28,226 bases of DNA, taken from NCBI GenBank assembly GCA_964540815.1, contig CAZIOH010000091.1, positions 1 through 28,226 of the forward strand, written 5' to 3'. This DNA is from CAZIOH01 sp964540815. Its GTDB lineage: Bacteria; Myxococcota_A; Polyangia; Fen-1088. How positions within the stretch are numbered: the first letter of the stretch is position 1; every line of letters starts with the position of its first letter. Below the pieces are notes generated by a model. It was not told the origin of the DNA and ran no database searches. It saw nothing but the letters and a program-made list of their open reading frames with translations. The position numbers were made by a program, and so were the translations under genes. Of the stretch, positions 1-6,546 are shown piece by piece.

Positions 1-95
1 CGACCCCTTCCACGGGTACAATTGCTCGACTTCGTGCGTTCGAAAACGACTCGGCCCCAACGCGCCAACCCCGCATCCGTGCGGTCCCTTCGGAC

Positions 96-101
96 GAGGT
101 G
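96..101 (+). promoter_or_regulatory. Ribosome binding site of lon
   Basis: GAGGTG lies 7 bases before the ATG at 109 and fixes the start of Lon. The ~95 bases before it (1-95) show no convincing gene end, and I could not identify a heat-shock-type promoter or a CIRCE element in them. Confidence 0.6.
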
Positions 102-108
102 AACACCC

Positions 109-2478
109 ATGACGACCGAAAATCCAAAGACCCTTCCGCTGCTCTCGCTCCGAAACTTGGTTCTCTTTCCTGGCGCGGTGATGCCCGTCGAGATCGGGCG
201 CGCCAGCTCGCTCAGGTTGATCGAAGCGCTCGGCGGCAAGGGTGCTCACCTGCTGGTGGGCACGCAGAAGGACGCCGACATCGAGGAGCCCTCGGGCGCG
301 GACCTCTACACCATCTGCGTCGAGGGCGAGGTGGTGCGCATCGTGAAGGCGGCTGAAAACCGCGTGACGGCGGTGCTGCGTGGGCTCGAGCGGCGGCGGG
401 TGGTCGGCTTCCCGCAGGAGAAGCCGTACCTGCTGGCCCAGTTCGACCCGCTGGTCGAGGTGCGCAAGGATCCCATCGAGATCGACGGCCTCGGGATGGC
501 GGTGTACGACGTGGCCAAGCAGTTGATCGCCATCTCGCCCGACATCCCGGACGAGACCGCGCAGGTGCTCGACCAGCACAAGGATCCGGCGCGCCTCGGC
601 GACATCGTGGCCGCCACCGTGGATCTCTCGCCCGAGGAGCGGGCGTCGTTGCTGGTGGAGTCCGACGTGGCCGAGCGGCTGCGGCGGCTCTTGGTGCTGC
701 TCCAGCGCAAGGTGGAGCTCATCAAGGTCAAGCAGAAGATCGACTCGCAGGTGCGCGAGGAGTTCTCGAAGCACCAGCGCGAGGCGGTCCTGCGCCAGAA
801 GCTGAAGGCCATCCAGGACGAGCTCGGTGAGGGCGACGACGGCAGCGACCTCGAGGCGTTCGAGGAGAAGATCAAGGCCGCCAAGATGCCCGAGGACGTC
901 GAGAAGACCGCGCGCAAGCAGATGGATCGCCTGAAGCAGATGGCCCAGTCCTCGGCCGAGTACACCGTGCAGCGCACCTACCTCGAGTGGCTGGTCGAGC
1001 TGCCGTGGTCCAAGCAGACCGAGGACCGGCTGGAACTGGAGCAGGCGCGCCAGATCCTGGACGCGGATCACTACGACCTGCAGAAGGTCAAGAAGCGGAT
1101 CCTCGAGTACCTGGCGGTGCGCAAGCTCGCGCCGGGGAAGAAGGGACCGATCCTGTGTCTGGCGGGCCCCCCGGGGGTCGGCAAGACCTCGCTCGGAAAG
1201 TCGATCGCCCGGTCGCTCGGACGCGAGTTCGTGCGCATGTCGCTCGGCGGCGTGCGCGACGAGGCGGAGATTCGTGGGCATCGGCGGACCTACATCGGGG
1301 CGCTGCCGGGACGGATCATCCAGGGCATGCGGCGGGTCGGCACCAAGAATCCGGTGTTCATGCTGGACGAGATCGACAAGCTCGGCTCCGACTTCCGGGG
1401 CGACCCGTCGGCGGCCTTGCTCGAGGTGCTCGATCCCGAGCAGAACTCGACCTTCTCGGACCACTACCTGGAGGCGAACTTCGACCTGTCGAACGTCATC
1501 TTCATCGCCACCGCCAACATGCTGGATCCCATCCCGCCGGCCTTGCTCGACCGCATGGAGATCCTGGAGATCCCCGGTTACACGCGGGAGGAGAAGCTGC
1601 AGATCGCGGAGCGGCACCTGGTGCCGAAGCAGGTGGCGGAGCACGGGCTGACCTCGGAGCAGATCAAGATCCCGTCGGAGGCGCTCACCACCCTCATCGA
1701 GCAGTACACGCGGGAGGCGGGCGTGCGCAACCTCGAGCGTGAGGTGGCCAACGTGATCCGGGCCATCGCGGTCAAGATCGCAGAGAATCAGCCCTACGAT
1801 CCGGTGCTGACCTCGGACATGGTGTCCGAGATCCTGGGGCCGCAGAAGTACTACTCGGAGGCGGCGGAGCGAACCGAGATCCCGGGGGTGGCCACCGGGC
1901 TCGCCTGGACCCCGACCGGGGGTGACATCCTCTTCATCGAGGCGTCCCAGATGCCAGGGAAGGGCAGCTTGATCCTGACCGGGCAGCTCGGCGACGTGAT
2001 GAAGGAGTCGGCGCGGGCGGCCATGTCGTGGGTGCGGACCCACGCCGAGGAGCTCGGCATCACGACCGACTTCGAGAAGGTCGACATCCATGTGCACGTG
2101 CCGGCGGGGGCGGTGTCGAAGGACGGTCCTTCGGCGGGGGTCGCGATGACGGTGGCGCTGGTGTCGCTGCTGACGGGACGGCGGGTGCGGGGCGACGTGG
2201 CGATGACCGGGGAGATCACGCTGCGGGGAACCGTGCTGCCGGTGGGTGGTATCAAGGAGAAGGTGCTGGCGGCCCATCGGGCCGGAATCAAGCGGGTGCT
2301 GCTGCCCGAGCGCAACCGCAAGGACATCGTGGACATCCCCGATTCGGTGCGCGCCGAGATGGAGATAGGCTTCTCGAAGAAGATGAACGAGGTCCTGGAG
2401 CGGGCCCTCGAGGCCATGCAGGTGGTGGTGGCCGGGCCCGACACCCCCAACACCCCCGAAGCCACCGCCCGAGCGTAA
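109..2478 (+). CDS. lon: ATP-dependent Lon protease (LonA type)
   Basis: A cytosolic AAA+ serine protease that unfolds and degrades damaged and regulatory proteins. The 789 residues match full-length bacterial LonA. An N-terminal substrate-binding domain (about residues 8-200) is followed by a charged coiled-coil region (about 205-300), then the ATPase with Walker A GPPGVGKT at 353-360 and Walker B ending in D420-E421. The C-terminal peptidase domain has the catalytic serine in DGPSAG (S675) and the catalytic lysine in GGIKEK (K718). The 43-residue Ser-Lys spacing equals that of E. coli Lon (S679/K722). All key residues are present, so the enzyme should be active. It stands alone, and its 3' end faces the reverse-strand phosphatase gene across a structured gap. 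Myxobacteria have more than one lon gene; I cannot tell which paralogue this is. Confidence 0.97.
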   Translation: MTTENPKTLPLLSLRNLVLFPGAVMPVEIGRASSLRLIEALGGKGAHLLVGTQKDADIEEPSGADLYTICVEGEVVRIVKAAENRVTAVLRGLERRRVVGFPQEKPYLLAQFDPLVEVRKDPIEIDGLGMAVYDVAKQLIAISPDIPDETAQVLDQHKDPARLGDIVAATVDLSPEERASLLVESDVAERLRRLLVLLQRKVELIKVKQKIDSQVREEFSKHQREAVLRQKLKAIQDELGEGDDGSDLEAFEEKIKAAKMPEDVEKTARKQMDRLKQMAQSSAEYTVQRTYLEWLVELPWSKQTEDRLELEQARQILDADHYDLQKVKKRILEYLAVRKLAPGKKGPILCLAGPPGVGKTSLGKSIARSLGREFVRMSLGGVRDEAEIRGHRRTYIGALPGRIIQGMRRVGTKNPVFMLDEIDKLGSDFRGDPSAALLEVLDPEQNSTFSDHYLEANFDLSNVIFIATANMLDPIPPALLDRMEILEIPGYTREEKLQIAERHLVPKQVAEHGLTSEQIKIPSEALTTLIEQYTREAGVRNLEREVANVIRAIAVKIAENQPYDPVLTSDMVSEILGPQKYYSEAAERTEIPGVATGLAWTPTGGDILFIEASQMPGKGSLILTGQLGDVMKESARAAMSWVRTHAEELGITTDFEKVDIHVHVPAGAVSKDGPSAGVAMTVALVSLLTGRRVRGDVAMTGEITLRGTVLPVGGIKEKVLAAHRAGIKRVLLPERNRKDIVDIPDSVRAEMEIGFSKKMNEVLERALEAMQVVVAGPDTPNTPEATARA

Positions 2479-2501
2479 AGGCAGGCACCGGCTCTCGTTC
2501 G

Positions 2502-2917
2502 ACGGACGGGCGACGATCCGGGCCGCTGGCTGCGCCATCGACCCGGCTTGTCGCCCGCCTTCTAAGCGAAGAATCCGCTCGGAACGGTGCCCGAAGCCCA
2601 CCGCGCTAGGAGCGGTGGATCGGAGGTTGGCTCTGCCAACCGGAGACGGAAATGGCGAAGCAGATCCGGGTCCGAAGCTTGGCGTCCGTTGGGAGGGGCC
2701 CCCCCTTTCCGCGAGCGCCGAAGGCGCGCCCGCTCGAAGCGAGGTGGACCTTGGGGAACGGGTCCGGTTTCGGGTGGTTTCGCTGGTTTGGAGGCGGGCG
2801 ATAAGCCGGGTCGATGGTGAAGCCGGCGCGAGGACCGCACCGGAGCATACTTGTGCGTCTGTGAGGAGCGGACCGCAGCGCCGGCGCAGCCAGCGGCCCG
2901 GATCGTCGCCCGTCGGT
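2502..2917. repeat. Large interrupted inverted repeat in the lon 3' gap
   Basis: This 458-base gap between converging genes (2479-2936) shows no credible gene. It holds an inverted repeat instead. Bases 2502-2536 pair with 2883-2917 at 34 of 35 positions. The next stretch inwards, 2537-2560, pairs with 2792-2815 at 23 of 24. The two left arms are contiguous, while the right arms are separated by 67 extra bases (2816-2882). The loop holds two perfect 7-bp hairpins: 2598-2604 with 2612-2618, and 2625-2631 with 2635-2641. It could be a structured RNA, a bidirectional terminator, or a palindromic mobile element or relic. No T-tract marks a classical terminator. Confidence 0.75.
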
Positions 2918-2936
2918 TGCCCCAGGGTTACCCCCC

Positions 2937-3803
2937 TCACGTGATCAAGAGGCGCTCGAGATCGCCAGCGGTGGACGCCAGCCACTGGGGTGACTCCGCT
3001 TGTAGCTGTGCAGTGGAGACGTAGCCCCAGGTGACGGAGATGCTGGCGCAGCCCACGGCGTGTGCCATGCGCACATCAGGCAAACCGTCGCCGATGACGA
3101 CGGTGTGCTCGACCGAGGTCCGGCACTCGGCGATCAGGCGGCGCGCGGCGGTGGGATCGGGCTTGTGCGGAAAGCCATCGCCGTCGCCGATCACCGCGGC
3201 GAAGTACCCCGCGATGCCGAGGTAGGTGAGCAGGGGGGTCGTGATGGGCTTGGGCTTGTTGGTCAGGACCGCGAGGACCAGGCCCGCGGTGTGTGACAGC
3301 CGCTCGAGCAACGGGCCGATCCCCGGATAGAGGCGGGTATCGACCGCCACGTGGCTGCGATAGTGCCCGACGAAGCGGGCGAGACAGTCGTCGATGTTTG
3401 GTACGCGCCGGGCCCCGCCGGATGACGGCTCCGCGAGCGCGCGCGCAACCAGCTCCCGGGCCCCGTCGCCCACCAGGTCCCGGACCGCCGCGACGGTCAG
3501 CGGCCCACGGCCCTCCTCTGCGAGCGTCTGGTTCAGGGCCCAGGCGATGTCCGGCACCGAGTCCACCAGGGTCCCGTCCAGATCGAAGATGGCCAGCTCG
3601 AATCGCGAGCGCCGCGGGCCGCCGCCCCCAGCGTCGTCCGGGGGGTCGCGCGCCAGATCGCCTCCGCGGTGACCTTCCCCATCCCCCACCCGTCCGCGGC
3701 TGCCGACATGGTCGGCTGGCGCACCAGGACCCACGGCGCGCCTCACCAACCCCGGGTTGGCGGCCGGGGATCTGAGGGATGCGGCCAGATGGGACACGGA
3801 CAC
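2937..3803 (-). CDS. gph: HAD-family phosphatase, phosphoglycolate phosphatase type
   Basis: A haloacid-dehalogenase-superfamily hydrolase that probably dephosphorylates 2-phosphoglycolate or a similar small phosphate ester in the cytosol. Motif I is FDLDGT with nucleophile D74 and D76, followed by LVDS. Motif II is the Thr of LTNKPKP, motif III the Lys of PHKPDP, and motif IV is VIGDGLPDV. VGDGAREL in the cap is typical of Gph. The catalytic part is about 220 residues, like E. coli Gph. An N-terminal extension of about 67 Gly/Pro/Arg-rich residues precedes it. A GAGGAGG sequence overlapping the stop codon of the upstream ferritin-like gene supports a GTG start at 3803 or 3797, so the two genes are probably translationally coupled. 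A later start next to F68 would lack a normal start codon. Substrate specificity is inferred. Confidence 0.85.
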   Translation of the reverse strand: MSVSHLAASLRSPAANPGLVRRAVGPGAPADHVGSRGRVGDGEGHRGGDLARDPPDDAGGGGPRRSRFELAIFDLDGTLVDSVPDIAWALNQTLAEEGRGPLTVAAVRDLVGDGARELVARALAEPSSGGARRVPNIDDCLARFVGHYRSHVAVDTRLYPGIGPLLERLSHTAGLVLAVLTNKPKPITTPLLTYLGIAGYFAAVIGDGDGFPHKPDPTAARRLIAECRTSVEHTVVIGDGLPDVRMAHAVGCASISVTWGYVSTAQLQAESPQWLASTAGDLERLLIT

Positions 3804-3810
3804 GGCCTCC

Positions 3811-4500
3811 TCAGGCCGCCGCCGCCCGTTCCCGATCCATCGCCGCGCGCACGGCGTCCATGAAGCCGCAGAACAGCCGCTCCTCCGCGGCGAGCAACGG
3901 CTCGAAGACCGCCCGCCAGTCGGCGAAGGTCCGCCCGAGCCCCTCTGCCATCTCGGCCAGGTGTCGATCCTCGTCCTTGGCTATCGCCGCCACCGAGAAG
4001 CCCACCCTCCGCTCCGCGAGCAGGCGATCGTAGATGGGATAGAAGATCTGGGCCCGCACCTCGATCGCCGCGCTGGTGAGCAGGTAATTCGCCTCGGCGC
4101 GCCGCGCCGGCGTCCAATCCGGGTGCACCGCGGCCTCGGCGGCCCGGGCTTCGGCAGCGCGATCAATGGCCTGCAGGTAGTCCTCGCCGGCGTCCCCTGC
4201 CAGCGTGTCGTGACCGGCGAAGGTCGTCACCCGCGCCCCGACACCCGCACCGAGCGCGACCGCGGCCTTCTTCAGGCGCAGCGCGTGCACCGCCTCGTCG
4301 AGGACGTGCTGCAACCCCTCGATGGTCAGGGACTCGGAGCGGCGACTCTTCAGCATCTTGCGCACGCCCACGTACTCCAGGCGCGCCAGGGTGTTCACGA
4401 AGCGCGCGTGCAGCTCTGGCTCGGCGATGATCTCACCGAGGACGTGCACCAGTCGCTCGGCGCCCTCGCCCTCGGCGCATGCTTCTATGTATCGTTGCAT
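3811..4500 (-). CDS. Ferritin-like di-iron protein
   Basis: A helical protein of 229 residues with the full set of ferritin-like di-iron ligands in the expected order: E42 (in LEYVG), E69-x-x-H72 (DEAVHA), E147 (IEVRAQ) and E177-x-x-H180 (DEDRHL). Such proteins are oxygen-activating oxidases or hydroxylases (for example MiaE-type tRNA hydroxylases) or iron-handling proteins; I cannot choose between these. The ATG at 4500 is preferred over an upstream in-frame start because AGGA lies about 6 bases before it and the upstream 27 residues look non-coding. It is the first gene of a two-gene reverse unit with the HAD phosphatase, whose start follows within about 10 bases. Confidence 0.75.
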   Translation of the reverse strand: MQRYIEACAEGEGAERLVHVLGEIIAEPELHARFVNTLARLEYVGVRKMLKSRRSESLTIEGLQHVLDEAVHALRLKKAAVALGAGVGARVTTFAGHDTLAGDAGEDYLQAIDRAAEARAAEAAVHPDWTPARRAEANYLLTSAAIEVRAQIFYPIYDRLLAERRVGFSVAAIAKDEDRHLAEMAEGLGRTFADWRAVFEPLLAAEERLFCGFMDAVRAAMDRERAAAA

Positions 4501-4641
4501 CCAAGATCCTGTCGCGCGTTCATTTCGCAAGAGCGTACGCGCCTGGCAAGGGGCGAGCAACTGCCGCGGGCCCTGGAACAATCAGGCAACCGGGAATCCG
4601 TCCTTGTCGCGCCGGGGGGCGACGGGTACCATCGGTCCTCC

Positions 4642-5130
4642 ATGGCAACACCGGCCGTCGGAGAAGACATCGATGCCCTTTGCGGGAAGTGCGGCCAGGT
4701 CTGGCACGTGGTCATGGCCAAGATGGGCGATCGCATCGCCAAGGTCGTCTGCAAGCGTTGCGGGGGACAGCACCTCTACCGCACCGAGAACCCCACCGAG
4801 GCGGTGGTGAACAAGAGCGCCGGGGTTCGCAGCAAGGCGCGCGCCGCGCGGGTGGCGGCCGAGCCCCCCGCGGCCCCCATCCCCGCCTTCGACCCCAGCA
4901 AGCCGCCCCGCCCTTATTCGGTCCAGGACAGCTTCGTGGCCGGCGAGCGCGTGGTGCACGTCCAGTTCGGGACCGGCGTCGTCGTCGCCAGCCCGGGGCC
5001 GGGCAAGGTCGAGATCGCCTTCCCGGCCGGGCGGCGCGTGCTGGCGAGCGCCCGCACCGTGTCGACCCTGGCGCGACCGGTGCTGCTCAAGAACGTCCCG
5101 ATCGCGGACCGTCCGCCCAGCAAGCTTTGA
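4642..5130 (+). CDS. Zinc-ribbon / SH3-like (UvrD C-terminal-like) small protein
   Basis: A 162-residue cytosolic protein in two parts. Residues 10-45 form a zinc ribbon with C14-x2-C17 and C37-x2-C40. After a Pro/Ala-rich linker (about 68-95), residues 97-140 (GERVVHVQFGTGVVV...) resemble the small beta-barrel found at the C-terminus of UvrD/PcrA helicases and in CarD/DUF3553-type proteins, which contacts RNA polymerase or nucleic acid. This suggests a transcription- or nucleic-acid-linked role, but no specific function can be assigned. It starts 141 bases from the divergent di-iron gene. The methyltransferase gene follows after 55 bases on the same strand. Confidence 0.7.
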   Translation: MATPAVGEDIDALCGKCGQVWHVVMAKMGDRIAKVVCKRCGGQHLYRTENPTEAVVNKSAGVRSKARAARVAAEPPAAPIPAFDPSKPPRPYSVQDSFVAGERVVHVQFGTGVVVASPGPGKVEIAFPAGRRVLASARTVSTLARPVLLKNVPIADRPPSKL

Positions 5131-5185
5131 CCATCTCCCCGACCATCTCCCAGGGGTTCGACACGGCGAGGCGGGAGCCCTGGTC

Positions 5186-6466
5186 ATGAGCTCACCCACC
5201 GCCATCTACGGGCGGGTGGCGCTGCGCAAGGATCTGGCGCGCTCGATTCGCGGCGGTCACCCCTGGGTGTACCGCGACGCCATCAGCTCCGATCGCGCGA
5301 TCCCGGATGGCGCGGTGGTCCTCGTCACCTCGCGCGACGGTCGGCCGATTGGCCGCGGCTTCTGGTCGTCCACCTCCCCCATCGCCGTGCGGATGCTGGC
5401 GACCGATGCCGCCGTGGATCTCGAGCTCGAGGTGCCGACCCGCCTGCGGCAGGCCCTCGATCAGCGCTTGACCTTGTTCGACCTGAATGCGACCAACGCG
5501 TTCCGCTGGGTGCACGGCGAGGCCGATCTGCTCCCAGGGATGCACCTCGACGTCTACGGCGCCCGCGCATCGGTGCGCTTCGATGGCGCCGAGGCGGCCG
5601 CGTTCTACGGCCGCTTCGCCGAAGACATCCTGGCGCTCGGCGGCGCGATCGGGCTCGCCTCGCTGGTCGAGCGGCGGCGCGCCTCGCAGAGCCGAAGGAG
5701 TGGCCCAGGCCCGGGCCTGACCGGTCCGCCGGAGAGCGACGAGCGGGACCCGGAGCCCCCCGGCGACGGGAACGCGCGGCTCGTGACCCTGGCCGGCGAG
5801 GAGGCCCCGGACGGCCCCTTCCTGGTGCGCGAGAACGGGCTCACCTTCGAGGTGGATCTCCTGCACGGGCAAAAGGGCGGGTTGTTCCTCGACCAGCGTG
5901 ACAACCGCCAGTGGGTGCGGCAACACGCCGCCCACCGGCGGGTCCTCAACCTCTTCGGCTACACCGGTGGCTTCTCGGTCTACGCGGCGGCGGGCGGCGC
6001 CGCGGAGACCACCACCGTGGATCTGTCGCCCGGCGCGGTGGCCGCCGCGCGCAAGAACCTGATGCACAACCAGCTCCCGGTTCAGCACGGCGCCACGCTG
6101 GTGGTGTCCGACGCCTTCGCCTTCCTGGCGGCCGCGCGGAAGCGCGGACAGACCTGGGACCTGGTCATCTCCGATCCTCCGAGCTTTGCCCCCCGGCAGA
6201 GCGCGCTGCCCGAGGCGTTGCGAGCCTATCGGCGCCTGCACCAGGCCTGCGCCGCGGTGACCGCGCCGGGCGGGATTCTCTGCGCGGCCTCGTGTTCGAG
6301 CCACGTGGGCAGCGCCGCGTTCGTGGATTCCGTCGAGGCGGGCTGCGCGGACGCCGGCCGGCGCTTCACGCTGAAAGAGCTGCGCGGCGCCGGGGCCGAC
6401 CACCCGGTGGTCGCGCAGTTCCCCGAGGGGAGCTACCTCAAGTTCGCGGCCGGCCTCGTCGGCTGA
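5186..6466 (+). CDS. RlmI-like class I rRNA (cytosine-C5) methyltransferase
   Basis: A probable SAM-dependent 23S rRNA methyltransferase of the RlmI family, 426 residues (E. coli RlmI is 396). The N-terminus is PUA-like (about 5-85, with HPWVYRDAI). A middle domain carries the family-typical GMHLDVYG and GQKGGLFLDQRDNR. The Rossmann core has the SAM-binding loop starting at V253 (LNLFGYTGGFSV). The catalytic loop DPPSFA begins at D330, and a Cys-rich segment (CAASCSSHVG) follows. A polar insert rich in Gly, Pro, Arg and Ser (about 165-205) accounts for the extra length. CGGGAG lies just upstream of the ATG. Exact target base is inferred from the family only. Confidence 0.88.
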   Translation: MSSPTAIYGRVALRKDLARSIRGGHPWVYRDAISSDRAIPDGAVVLVTSRDGRPIGRGFWSSTSPIAVRMLATDAAVDLELEVPTRLRQALDQRLTLFDLNATNAFRWVHGEADLLPGMHLDVYGARASVRFDGAEAAAFYGRFAEDILALGGAIGLASLVERRRASQSRRSGPGPGLTGPPESDERDPEPPGDGNARLVTLAGEEAPDGPFLVRENGLTFEVDLLHGQKGGLFLDQRDNRQWVRQHAAHRRVLNLFGYTGGFSVYAAAGGAAETTTVDLSPGAVAAARKNLMHNQLPVQHGATLVVSDAFAFLAAARKRGQTWDLVISDPPSFAPRQSALPEALRAYRRLHQACAAVTAPGGILCAASCSSHVGSAAFVDSVEAGCADAGRRFTLKELRGAGADHPVVAQFPEGSYLKFAAGLVG

Positions 6467-6546
6467 GCCGCAAGCGCGTATCGAGACGCGAGCCCCGTGA
6501 TCGTGGCCGCGATCGCGTTAGCGGTTTTGGACGGCTCGCTCCGTGC

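Noticed and set aside
1..95. Heat-shock promoter or CIRCE operator upstream of lon
   Set aside because: No CIRCE inverted repeat and no convincing sigma-32 -35/-10 pair was found in the available 95 bases.
3757..4641. Upstream extension of the zinc-ribbon gene as a 457-codon protein
   Set aside because: The added part is antisense to the di-iron gene and lacks domain character. The ATG at 4642 immediately precedes the conserved ribbon.
6467..6546. Bidirectional terminator between the converging RlmI-like and M16 genes
   Set aside because: Only a weak GATCG/CGATC stem is seen and no T-tract; not strong enough to call.
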